NCBI GenBank assembly: GCA_035524275.1
Contig: DATKPC010000092.1
Location: forward strand, 1 to 23,458
Direction of reading: 5' to 3'
Source: DATKPC01 sp035524275
Lineage (GTDB): Bacteria > Pseudomonadota > Gammaproteobacteria > Burkholderiales > Burkholderiaceae_F
DNA length: 23,458 nucleotides
Every line of letters begins with the position of its first letter. Positions within the stretch are counted from its first letter, which is position 1. The notes below the pieces were generated by a model. That model ran no database searches. It saw only the letters and a program-made list of their open reading frames with translations, and was not told the DNA's origin. The translations under genes and the position numbers were made by a program. Of the stretch, positions 1 to 7,289 are shown in pieces.

Positions 1-34
1 CCGCGGGCCCGCGCCGCTTGGCGGTCCGTCACGC

Positions 35-2101
35 TCAGCGCTTGGCGACGCCCTGCTGCAGGCCCGGATGCGCCTGGCCGGCACGCCGGCGGCGGCTGGC
101 GAGCAGCGCCGCGCCGAGGGCCAGCGTCCAGCCGCCGAGCGCGCCGCCACCGCCGGTCGACGGCATCGTGGAGGCCGCCGATGCGGACACCGGGGCGAGC
201 GCGGTGCCGGACAGCTGCACGGCCTTCATCGCCGAGGCGCTGCCCGTGGATGTCGTCAGCTGGCCGGATTGCGCGCCCGTCGTCTGCGGCGCGAACTGAA
301 CGGTTACCGAGCAGCTCGCGGCCGGCGCGAGCGTCGTGCCGCTGCACTTGTCCGACGTGATCGAGAATCCGCTGCCGCCGCTAACCTGCAGCTGCCCGAT
401 CGGGGCCGGAGCGGTGCCGGTGTTCGTCAGCATGACCTCGAGCGCGCCGCTCGTCGCGCCCATCGTGACCGGGGCGAAGCTCAGCGCCGGCGTCGACGGC
501 GTCACCGCGGCGCCGCTCGATGTCGTCGCCTGCGCCTCGAGGTCGATCGCGAGCGGGCTGCCCGCGGCATTCGATGCGATCTCGAGCGTCGCGCTGCGGG
601 CGCCGGATGCCGTCGGATTGAACATCACGTTGACCGTGCAGGGGCTGCCGGCGGCGACCGCGGCGCAGTTGTTCGTCGCGGAGAAATCGGCGGCGTCCGC
701 GCCGGTCACCGACGTGCCGCTGACCGCGAACTGACCCGGTCCGGCGTTCGTCAGCGTCAGCGACTGTGCGGAGGCGCTGCCCGCCGCGAAGACGAGCTGC
801 GTCGCCGATGCGCTGACGCTCGGCGCGCTCGACGACGCCGCTGTCGAGGTCGATGTCGAACCGGAGGTCGTCGAGGTGCCCGTGCTCGAGCCGCCGGCCA
901 TCGTCGTGCCGGATGTGCTGGTCGTGCTCGTCGATCCCGTCGTCGTCGACGCGACGCCGGCGCGCCCGATCAGGAGCGTTTCCAGCACGCCCTTCGCGTC
1001 GGAGGCGATCGTCAGCAGGTCGCGTTCCGGATCGACGACGGCCGGATCGAACGTCAGGTTGACCGTGCAGCTCGAGCCCGCGGCCAGTTGCGGCGTGCAG
1101 GTCGTCGTCGCGGCGTAGTCGGTCGCCGTGCGCCCCTCGATCGTGATGCCGTTGATGTCGAGGACCGCACCGCCGGCCGGATTGGAGATCGTCAGCGTTT
1201 TCGTCGTGGCCTGCCCGACGGCCGTCGCGTCGAACTCCAGCGCCAGCGCCGAAAGCGTGGCCGCGGCGCCGTTCACCGACGTCCCGACGCCTTCGAGCGC
1301 GACGGTCTTCGTCGCCGGATTGCCGCTGTCCTGGATCGTCAGCGTGCCGGCTCGCGGACCGACGCTGGTCGGCTTGAACGCCACGGCGATCGTGCAGGTC
1401 GAACCCGACGCCAGCGCCCCGCCCTGGACGCACGTCCCGGTGCCCAGCGCGAAGTCGCCGCTCGTCGCGATCTTGCTCAGCGTGACCGACTGGTCGCCAC
1501 GATTGAGGACCGTCAGCGTGCGCGGGTTGCCGGCCTGGCCCACGGCCTCCTTGCCGAAGCGCAACGCGTGGCGCGAGTAATGCGCCGGATACCCGCCGCC
1601 CATGCTGGTCGTGTTCATCACGACGACCGGCACCGTCGCGGCGGTCGTCGTCGTGCCGCTGGTCGACGTCGTGGTCCCGGTGGTCGAGCCCGTCGAACCG
1701 GTCGACGTCGTCGTGGAGGTCGAACCGGTGGTCGTGCCGGTCGTCGTGCCGGTCGTCGTGCCGGTCGTGGTCGATCCCGAGGATCCCGTCGAGCCGGTCG
1801 TCGTCGAGGTCGTACCCGTCGTCGACGTCGACCCGGCGTCGGTCACGACCGCCGCGATGTCGGACATCACGGTCTGGTCGTTGCCGGCGAAGGAAGCCAT
1901 GTTGGTGCTGGTGATGCCGGCGACGGTCAGCGGGAACTGGTTGAGCGTCTTCAACTGCGCGGCGAATGCCGCCGGCGTCGAATGGCAACCGGCGCAGTCG
2001 GTCGTGTATTCCTGCGTCTGCGCGGCGGTCTGCGCCGTCGCCGACAACGGCAGCGCGGCCGCGGGCAGCATGATCAAGCTCAATTTATCGAGCATCCGCA
2101 T
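35..2101 (-). CDS. Secreted choice-of-anchor D repeat protein with CxxCH motif and C-terminal sorting tail
   Basis: 688 residues, exported and probably surface-anchored; its function is unknown. Residues 1-23 look like a signal peptide ending in ATA. A CAGCH motif (Cys36, Cys39, His40) has the form of a c-type haem site. Residues 91-155 are a Thr/Ser/Gly linker. Four similar Ig-like repeats follow (about 173-275, 276-385, 430-535, 545-645). Each carries a Cys pair in a 'C...LA.GS.CT' pattern and an 'F.P...G...G.L.I' strand typical of choice-of-anchor D (ASPM/SPD-2/Hydin-like) domains. A second Ser/Thr linker separates repeats 2 and 3. The tail has GGGGALGG, a hydrophobic stretch and RRRR, like a GlyGly-CTERM-type rhombosortase signal, but about 15 residues follow the Arg cluster. 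The ATG at 2101 is preceded by GGAGG about 6 bases away. Met3 is an alternative start. Repeats and tail are seen; haem binding and sorting are inferred. Confidence 0.88.
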   Translation of the reverse strand: MRMLDKLSLIMLPAAALPLSATAQTAAQTQEYTTDCAGCHSTPAAFAAQLKTLNQFPLTVAGITSTNMASFAGNDQTVMSDIAAVVTDAGSTSTTGTTSTTTGSTGSSGSTTTGTTTGTTTGTTTGSTSTTTSTGSTGSTTGTTTSTSGTTTTAATVPVVVMNTTSMGGGYPAHYSRHALRFGKEAVGQAGNPRTLTVLNRGDQSVTLSKIATSGDFALGTGTCVQGGALASGSTCTIAVAFKPTSVGPRAGTLTIQDSGNPATKTVALEGVGTSVNGAAATLSALALEFDATAVGQATTKTLTISNPAGGAVLDINGITIEGRTATDYAATTTCTPQLAAGSSCTVNLTFDPAVVDPERDLLTIASDAKGVLETLLIGRAGVASTTTGSTSTTSTSGTTMAGGSSTGTSTTSGSTSTSTAASSSAPSVSASATQLVFAAGSASAQSLTLTNAGPGQFAVSGTSVTGADAADFSATNNCAAVAAGSPCTVNVMFNPTASGARSATLEIASNAAGSPLAIDLEAQATTSSGAAVTPSTPALSFAPVTMGATSGALEVMLTNTGTAPAPIGQLQVSGGSGFSITSDKCSGTTLAPAASCSVTVQFAPQTTGAQSGQLTTSTGSASAMKAVQLSGTALAPVSASAASTMPSTGGGGALGGWTLALGAALLASRRRRAGQAHPGLQQGVAKR
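1731..1766. repeat. Three perfect 12-bp tandem repeats in the Thr/Gly linker
   Basis: The unit GTCGTGCCGGTC occurs three times without change at 1731-1742, 1743-1754 and 1755-1766. It lies inside the low-complexity linker of the choice-of-anchor D protein. On the coding strand it gives a four-residue Gly-Thr-Thr-Thr period. The unit keeps the reading frame, so copy-number change would only lengthen or shorten the linker. Confidence 0.85.
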
Positions 2102-2129
2102 CGGAGGCCTCCATGGTTGGTCGCGGGGC

Positions 2130-2161
2130 CCGGGAGATCGCGCGCTGCTGCGATCTCCCGG
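2130..2161. repeat. 12-bp-stem hairpin in the leader of the choice-of-anchor gene
   Basis: A perfect inverted repeat pairs 2130-2141 with 2150-2161 around an 8-base loop. The arm core is CGGGAGATCGC. It lies about 30 bases upstream of the start codon on the minus strand, inside the predicted mRNA leader. No T-run follows on either strand, so a classical intrinsic terminator is unlikely. An RNA control or stability element, or a DNA-binding site, is possible. Confidence 0.55.
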
Positions 2162-2231
2162 CGGGCACGCGCGGTGAGGAACATCGCGGCGGCTCGCGAC
2201 CGCGTTGCGGCCACGACCCGGAGTGGGAGCG

Positions 2232-2260
2232 ATTATTCGTTTCGCGCCGCGACTTGACGA
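2232..2260 (-). promoter_or_regulatory. Candidate sigma70-type promoter for the choice-of-anchor gene
   Basis: On the minus strand TCGTCA (2260-2255, 4 of 6 to TTGACA) and AATAAT (2237-2232, 5 of 6 to TATAAT) are 17 bases apart. AT-rich hexamers are rare in this GC-rich sequence. The start site would be near 2225, giving a leader of roughly 125 bases that contains the 2130-2161 hairpin. Confidence 0.4.
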
Positions 2261-2400
2261 TTGCGCAGACGACCTAAGACCACGCGCGTCGCGTGCCCAG
2301 CCTAGGATGGCCGGTCTAATGAACCTGACCTAGTCCCATGAACCGCCGGCATCGCACCCGCTGTCCGCGCGGTACGGCGCGCCGCGCCGCCGGCGTTCGA

Positions 2401-3489
2401 TCAGCCGCTCGCGGGATCGCGCGACAACGCGACCTCTCGCCGTCGCGTCGCGCTCGCGATCCCGGCCTCGATGATTCGCATGACGCGCACAGCCGCGAGG
2501 GCATCGACGGGAACCGGCCCGTCGCCGAGGACCGCGTCGCGCAGCGCGCGGTAGTACGCGACATAGTCGCCGCGCCGCTGGTCGATCGCCGTTTCGCGAA
2601 CCGTATCGGCGGCGGGAACGACGAGGCGGCCTTTCGCCGGATCGACGCCGAAACCCGGCGGCTCGACGCCGTGCGCGCCGGTGCGGGGCCGGACGCCGGC
2701 CTTGAGCTGCTCCTCCTGGACGTCGAGACCGTGCTTGACGTAGCCGGCAAGTTCGCCCTGGACGACGAAACGCGGCCCGATCGCGGCGACAAGCGCGCCG
2801 GCGTGCAGGATGACGCGCAGCGCCGCGTGCGGGGCCGGGTAGCGAAGGATCACGTGGAACCAGTCGTCGACGCTCGCGCCGGCGCGCTGCAGCTCGACGT
2901 CGGCCTGGATGGCCTCCGGCCATCCGAAGAGTTCAAGCGCCTGGTCGACGAGGTGCGGTCCGAGGTCGTACCAGAGCCCGGCGCCCGGCGTGGCGCGCTC
3001 GCGCCAGCGATCGCGGACCTGCGGGCGATAACGGTCGAAGTGCGATTCGAAGTGGACGACGCGCCCGACGGTTCCCGCATCCAGCAGCGCCCGCAGCGTC
3101 AGGAAGTCGGCATCCCAGCGCCGGTTGTGGAACGCGGAAAGGACGACGCCGCGCGCCCGCGCGCGGCGATCCAGGTCCCGCGCCTCGGCGAACGTCAGCG
3201 TGAACGGCTTGTCGACGACGACATGGCGGCCCGCCGCAAGCGCGCGCGAAGCCAGTGCGTGATGGCTCGCGTTCGGCGTCGCGATGACGACGATGTCGAT
3301 ATCGTCGCGGTCGCAGATCGCCGCCGCATCCGGGTCGACGTGGATCCCGGGCCAGTCGGCCTGCACTTTGGCCGCATCCCCGCTGCAGACGACGGCCAGC
3401 TGCAGGCCCGGCACCGCAGCGACCAGCGGCGCGTGGATCGTCCGACCCGCATACCCGTATCCGAACAGCGCGACGCGCAGCGGCGTCAC
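2401..3489 (-). CDS. Gfo/Idh/MocA family NAD(P)-dependent oxidoreductase
   Basis: About 362 residues, close to the usual 340-360 for the family, which oxidises or reduces sugars and related polyols. The N-terminal Rossmann fold shows GYGYAG (10-15) for the dinucleotide and 'VIATPNASHH' at the end of the fold. DKP (93-95) stands where the family has EKP, whose Lys is catalytic. 'DLGPH' (175-179) supplies the usual active-site Asp/His, and 'HNRRWDADF' at 121-129 resembles the YdgJ-type subgroup. The GTG start at 3489 is chosen because the Rossmann strand begins four codons later and the GTG overlaps the amn stop as GTGA. That overlap suggests translational coupling to amn. The longer open frame upstream is antisense-like noise over amn. 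The substrate cannot be told. Confidence 0.88.
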   Translation of the reverse strand: MTPLRVALFGYGYAGRTIHAPLVAAVPGLQLAVVCSGDAAKVQADWPGIHVDPDAAAICDRDDIDIVVIATPNASHHALASRALAAGRHVVVDKPFTLTFAEARDLDRRARARGVVLSAFHNRRWDADFLTLRALLDAGTVGRVVHFESHFDRYRPQVRDRWRERATPGAGLWYDLGPHLVDQALELFGWPEAIQADVELQRAGASVDDWFHVILRYPAPHAALRVILHAGALVAAIGPRFVVQGELAGYVKHGLDVQEEQLKAGVRPRTGAHGVEPPGFGVDPAKGRLVVPAADTVRETAIDQRRGDYVAYYRALRDAVLGDGPVPVDALAAVRVMRIIEAGIASATRRREVALSRDPASG

Positions 3490-4982
3490 TGGAAGGCGAC
3501 CTCCGCGAAACTGCGCAACTTCCGGCTGTGGAGCTGCTCGACGCCCTGCCGATGCAGGAGCTCGATCGCGCGGATGCCGATCCGCAGGTGCTGCTCGATG
3601 CGCTCGCGGTAGAACTGGTTCGCCATTCCCGGCAGCTTGATCTCGCCGTGCAGCGGCTTGTCGGAAACGCACAACAGCGTGCCGTAGGGGACGCGGAAGC
3701 GGAATCCGTTGGCCGCGATCGTCGCGCTCTCCATGTCGAGCGCGACCGCGCGGCTCTGGCTGAAGCGGCGCGCCGACGTGCCGTGCGGCAGCAGTTCCCA
3801 GTTGCGGTTGTCGCTGCTCGCGACCGTGCCGGTGCGCATCAGGCGCTTGAGCTCGTAGCCGTTGAGCTGCGTGATGTCGGCGACCGCCGCCTCCAGCGCG
3901 AGCTGCACCTCGGCGAGCGGCGGGATCGGCACCCAGATCGGCAGGTCCTCGTCGAGCACGTGATCCTCGCGGACGTATCCGTGGGCAAGCACGTAGTCGC
4001 CGAGTTGCTGCGTCGTCCGCAGCCCGGCGCAATGCCCGAGCATGATCCAGGCGTGCGGCCGCAGCACCGCGACGTGGTCGGTGATCGTCTTCGCGTTCGA
4101 CGGACCGACGCCGATGTTGATCATCGTGATGCCGGTGCCGTCGGCACGCACGAGGTGGTACGCCGGCATCTGCGGCAGGCGCGGCGGCGGCGTGCCCTGC
4201 CGCAGCGGGCTGCGCGGCGGGCGATCGGCGCGAGGCGTGACCACGTCGCCGGGTTCCACCAGCGCGTCGTAGCCGGGTTCGTCCGCCGGCGGAGCGTGCA
4301 TCATCGCGCGCCCGAGCCGGACGAACTCGTCGATGTAGAACTGGTAGTTCGTGAACAGCACGAAGTTCTGGAAATGCTCCGGCGCGGTGCCGGTGTAGTG
4401 GCGAAGGCGGTGGAGCGAATAGTCGACGCGCGGGGCCGTGAACAACGCCAGCGGATGCGGCGCCCCGACGCGAGGCTCGTACGTCCCGTTGGCGATCCGG
4501 TCGTCCATCGCCGCGAGGTCCGGCAGGTCGAAGAGGTCGCGCAGCAGCAGACGCTGGCGCGCGTCCAGGTTGCCTTCGACATGATCGTTCTCCGCGAACG
4601 CGAAGTGCACCGGGATCGGCTGCGCGCTCGCGCCGATCTCCAGCGCGACGCCGTGGCTGTCGCGCAGCAGTCGGAACTGCTCCGGGTAATAGTTGGCGAA
4701 GATGTCCGGTCGCGTCAGCGTCGTCTGGTACGTGCCCGGGCCGGTCACGAATCCGTAGGACCGCCGCGAATCGGCGCGCGCGACGGTATCCGTGTGTACC
4801 CGGACGAAGGGATAGAAGGCGCGGACGCGGCCGGCGGGCAACTCGCCGTCGACAAAGGCCTGCAACGCGCGGCGAAGGTGGGCCGTCCCCTCGTCGTAGA
4901 TGCGACGCGCGTAGTCGAACGCGGCGCCGACGTCATCGAAGCTGCGCGTATCGAAGCCTGGCGGGGTTTCGTAATCTGGCAT
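3486..4982 (-). CDS. amn: AMP nucleosidase
   Basis: 498 residues, against 484 for E. coli Amn. The enzyme hydrolyses AMP to adenine and ribose 5-phosphate in the cytoplasm, in purine salvage and control of the AMP pool. The N-terminal AMP-nucleosidase domain spans about 20-190, with 'YGFVTGPGTYQTTLTRP' at 76-92. The catalytic nucleoside phosphorylase-like domain spans about 275-480. It includes 'INIGVGPSNAKT', 'LGHCAGLR', 'DMESATIA' (416-423; Glu418 expected to bind ribose) and 'SDKPLHGE' (440-447; Asp441 expected to protonate the base). The ATG at 4982 fits the family start, although no clear Shine-Dalgarno is seen. It is divergent from acyP across 119 bases and is followed by the coupled oxidoreductase. 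Confidence 0.95.
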   Translation of the reverse strand: MPDYETPPGFDTRSFDDVGAAFDYARRIYDEGTAHLRRALQAFVDGELPAGRVRAFYPFVRVHTDTVARADSRRSYGFVTGPGTYQTTLTRPDIFANYYPEQFRLLRDSHGVALEIGASAQPIPVHFAFAENDHVEGNLDARQRLLLRDLFDLPDLAAMDDRIANGTYEPRVGAPHPLALFTAPRVDYSLHRLRHYTGTAPEHFQNFVLFTNYQFYIDEFVRLGRAMMHAPPADEPGYDALVEPGDVVTPRADRPPRSPLRQGTPPPRLPQMPAYHLVRADGTGITMINIGVGPSNAKTITDHVAVLRPHAWIMLGHCAGLRTTQQLGDYVLAHGYVREDHVLDEDLPIWVPIPPLAEVQLALEAAVADITQLNGYELKRLMRTGTVASSDNRNWELLPHGTSARRFSQSRAVALDMESATIAANGFRFRVPYGTLLCVSDKPLHGEIKLPGMANQFYRERIEQHLRIGIRAIELLHRQGVEQLHSRKLRSFAEVAFQ

Positions 4983-5014
4983 CGTTTGAAGCGCCGTGGC
5001 GATCGCCCGGGCGG

Positions 5015-5032
5015 TGTCCGACTTGTCCGACT
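5015..5032. repeat. 9-bp tandem repeat in the amn/acyP divergent region
   Basis: TGTCCGACT occurs twice directly in tandem (5015-5023, 5024-5032) between the divergent amn and acyP starts. It could be a binding site for a direct-repeat regulator, or chance. Confidence 0.35.
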
Positions 5033-5101
5033 GCCGTAGCGTAGCGCGACGTGACGACGGCCCGCCCGCGCGCCGCCGACTCGACCTAGAATCGCCCGAT
5101 C

Positions 5102-5446
5102 ATGGAGCAGCGCACGCCACGCGTCATGATGCATCCGGCAGGTTCCGACCCGCGATCGGAGCGGGTGATCCATGTGTCGGTCTTCGGCCGCGTGCAGGGG
5201 GTCGGATTCCGCGAGAGCATGGTGGAGGCGGCCAACCGGCTGCATGTCGAGGGTTGGGTGCGCAACCGTCGCGCCGGGCACGTCGAGGCGGTTGTCCGCG
5301 GCCCCTCGCAGGCCTGCGAGGCCCTGGTTCAATGGGCCCGTCGCGGGCCGGCCACCGCCGACGTGGAGCGGGTGGATGTGCGAGCGGCGACCGACCTGGA
5401 GGGAGCCGGGCTGGGCCCCGGCTTCCGCCGCGCGCCAAGCCTGTGA
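5102..5446 (+). CDS. acyP: Acylphosphatase
   Basis: 114 residues from the first ATG. The enzyme hydrolyses the carboxyl-phosphate bond of acylphosphates. The core starts near residue 22 and shows 'VFGRVQGVGFRES' (phosphate loop with the catalytic Arg) and 'GWVRNRRAGHVEAVV' (catalytic Asn). The usual Asp in 'NxxDGxVE' is Ala here. Typical members have about 92 residues, so the real start could be ATG 5126 or 5129, giving a 105-106 residue protein. A TAGAAT -10-like box at 5087-5092 would place a transcript start at about 5099. That makes the ATG at 5102 almost leaderless and favours either a leaderless start or the later ATGs. The signal peptidase gene follows after 62 bases on the same strand. 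Confidence 0.9.
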   Translation: MEQRTPRVMMHPAGSDPRSERVIHVSVFGRVQGVGFRESMVEAANRLHVEGWVRNRRAGHVEAVVRGPSQACEALVQWARRGPATADVERVDVRAATDLEGAGLGPGFRRAPSL

Positions 5447-5508
5447 CGTCATCGGGGGCGCCGGCGACCGGCGCCCGACAGCAACCATCGGACAAGGGCA
5501 GGACCCGC

Positions 5509-6201
5509 GTGAAGATCATCCGTGAGTGGCTCGGCAGGAATCGTGGCTTCCTGCTTTTCCTGGCGCTGTTCGGGCTGTTTCGTACCGCGATCGCCGACTG
5601 GAGCCCGATACCTTCGGGTTCGATGCGACCGACCCTGCTCGAGGGCGACCTCGTCTTCGTCGATCGCATCGCCTATGACCTGAAGCTGCCGCTCAGCGAT
5701 CTCATCCTGGCGCGGATCGGCGAACCGCGGCGCGGCGACGTCGTCGTCTTCCATTCGCCGCGCGACGGAATCCGCCTGATCAAGCGCGTGATCGCGCTGC
5801 CGGGCGACACGATCGAAATGCGCGGCAAGCGCCTCGTCGTCAACGGCGAGCCGGCCAACTATCGCCCTGTCGCGCCGGTCGGCGGGCACCCGCGCGCCGA
5901 GCCGGGGTTGCCGGTATCCGCCGAACGCTTTGTCGAATCGTTCGCCGGCGGCGAGCACGAGGTCCAGTTCCTGTTCGCGACGGGTCGCGACGATTTCGGG
6001 CCGCTCGTGGTCCCGGCGGACCACTACCTGATGCTGGGCGACAACCGCGACAACAGCGCCGATTCGAGGTACTTCGGCCTGGTCCCGCGCCGCCTGCTCG
6101 TCGGGCGGGCCAACCTCGTCATCGGCTCCGTCGACATGCTGGGCAACTGGCTGCCGCGACCGGATCGATTCGGCCGCCCGCTCGACGCCCGGCACCCCTG
6201 A
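5509..6201 (+). CDS. lepB: Signal peptidase I
   Basis: 230 residues, a short single-anchor form. It cleaves signal peptides from exported preproteins at the outer face of the inner membrane. One N-terminal membrane segment (about 13-30) precedes 'PIPSGSMRPTL', with catalytic Ser38. 'LIKRVIALPGD' gives the general-base Lys92, and 'GDNRDNSADSR' (177-187) is the conserved box E. The GTG at 5509 is chosen because it directly precedes the membrane anchor and has GGCAGGA upstream at suitable spacing. The open frame extends further upstream but overlaps acyP and shows no signal-peptidase features. It follows acyP on the same strand and converges with the YedK-family gene, leaving 38 bases between them. 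Confidence 0.93.
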   Translation: MKIIREWLGRNRGFLLFLALFGLFRTAIADWSPIPSGSMRPTLLEGDLVFVDRIAYDLKLPLSDLILARIGEPRRGDVVVFHSPRDGIRLIKRVIALPGDTIEMRGKRLVVNGEPANYRPVAPVGGHPRAEPGLPVSAERFVESFAGGEHEVQFLFATGRDDFGPLVVPADHYLMLGDNRDNSADSRYFGLVPRRLLVGRANLVIGSVDMLGNWLPRPDRFGRPLDARHP

Positions 6202-6239
6202 CGGGCCGGCGCGGAAACCCCGTGCCGTCGTGCCGAGGC

Positions 6240-6908
6240 TCAAGCCGCGGCGGCGATCCGTTCGTCGTTCTCGTCCGGCAACTGGACCCGCTCCAGCTGC
6301 AGAGGCTCCGCGGCGAATGGCGCGAGCAGGGCGCGCGGATTGTGGCGCGCGTCCAGCCACAGGTTGTAGGCGTCGCGCGGCACGATGACCGGCATCCGGC
6401 CATGCACCTGCGCAATGGTCGGGTTGGCCTTGCAGGTCACGATCGTGAAGCTGTCGAGCGTCGCGCCGCTGGCGCCGTCGACCCATCGCTCCCACAACCC
6501 GCCCAGCGCGAAAAGGCGGTGATCCCCGAGCGAGATTCGCCAGCGGACCTGTTGCTGCGCGTCACCGCCCCATTCGAAATAGGCGTTCAGAGGGACGAGA
6601 CAGCGGCGATGGCGATACGCAACCCGAAAAGCCGGCAGCCGGTCGACGGTCTCGGCGCGTGCATTGATGCAGCGCAGGCCGAAGCGCGTGTCCTTCGCCC
6701 ATGGCGGAACAAGCCCCCAGCGCGCGAGCACGCATTCCCGGGCGAGCGGATTGGGCGCGTGGGCATCCGACGCGTAGCTTTGGCGAACGATGGGGGCTGC
6801 CTGGGTCGGCCGCACGTCCAGCGCCACATCGAATTCGGGCGCCGCGGGCAGGTCGAAGTGCCCCCGCAGTTCTTCCGGGCGATTGGAGAGTTCATACCTC
6901 CCGCGCAT
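6240..6908 (-). CDS. yedK: YedK/HMCES (SRAP) family protein lacking the catalytic Cys2
   Basis: 222 residues from ATG 6908, which is where family members begin (usual N-terminus Met-Cys-Gly-Arg). SRAP proteins such as E. coli YedK protect abasic sites in single-stranded DNA. After Met removal, Cys2 forms a thiazolidine cross-link with the site. Here the N-terminus reads MRGRYELS, so position 2 is Arg (CGC; one base change from Cys TGC). The rest of the active site is intact: 'INARAET' (Asn82), 'LNAYFEW' (Glu112) and 'VHGRMP' (His169), along with 'RWGLVPPWAKD'. An upstream in-frame ATG at 6926 would add six residues and also would not supply a Cys at position 2. The protein may be inactive in cross-linking, may use another chemistry, or the base may be a sequencing error. 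Confidence 0.88.
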   Translation of the reverse strand: MRGRYELSNRPEELRGHFDLPAAPEFDVALDVRPTQAAPIVRQSYASDAHAPNPLARECVLARWGLVPPWAKDTRFGLRCINARAETVDRLPAFRVAYRHRRCLVPLNAYFEWGGDAQQQVRWRISLGDHRLFALGGLWERWVDGASGATLDSFTIVTCKANPTIAQVHGRMPVIVPRDAYNLWLDARHNPRALLAPFAAEPLQLERVQLPDENDERIAAAA

Positions 6909-7289
6909 TGTCCGGTGTTCGCCCATTTCCGCTGGTAACGAGATTCTGTTTTGCGTTCCGGCGGCGAGTCGGCAACGGGCATCGCGCCAACGCGCGCCGA
7001 TTGCATTCGCTTGTCCAGACCCTCAGGGTCGCGAACAATCACCCCCAACGCGGTGTCGGTTATCTTGACCCCTTCCCTGGGCCGAGTATGCCGATCGGAC
7101 GACGCGGTCCTCAATGTGAATTTTCGACAAACGCCGCGAATCCGCCCGATCGTGCGGAATACTCGGGTTGAAATCGGGAGTTGCTTTCGACGAGACAGCG
7201 CATCGGCTGTTGTCGAGTCGCAACAACGCCGTTCGACCGGACATCATCGTCGCAATTTGCGAACGATCGTGCACCGATTTGCGAGCGAC
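6909..7289. other. Intergenic region between yedK-like gene and pot operon
   Basis: About 380 bases without a convincing gene. Open frames here have Arg/Ser-rich shadow composition. The region should hold the yedK promoter, but I see no clear -35/-10 pair. It contains an imperfect inverted repeat (arms 7083-7098 and 7146-7165, sharing CGAGTAT and GATCGG). Near the potD stop it has two copies of ATTTGCGA (7255-7262 and 7277-7284). The first of these lies within the small dyad TCGCAATTTGCGA. Confidence 0.5.

Noticed and set aside
68..2257. A 729-codon plus-strand open frame opposite the choice-of-anchor gene.
   Set aside because: It is almost entirely Arg/Ala/Gly, the typical antisense shadow of a GC-rich gene, while the minus strand has clear domains and a signal peptide.
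2338..5039. Long plus-strand open frames opposite the oxidoreductase and amn genes.
   Set aside because: Their composition is Arg/Asp/Val-rich shadow with no family motif; the minus strand has unambiguous enzymes.
6199..6240. A weak ACGGG/CCCGT pairing between lepB and the yedK-like gene as a terminator.
   Set aside because: The stem is only five pairs with a long loop and no T-run.
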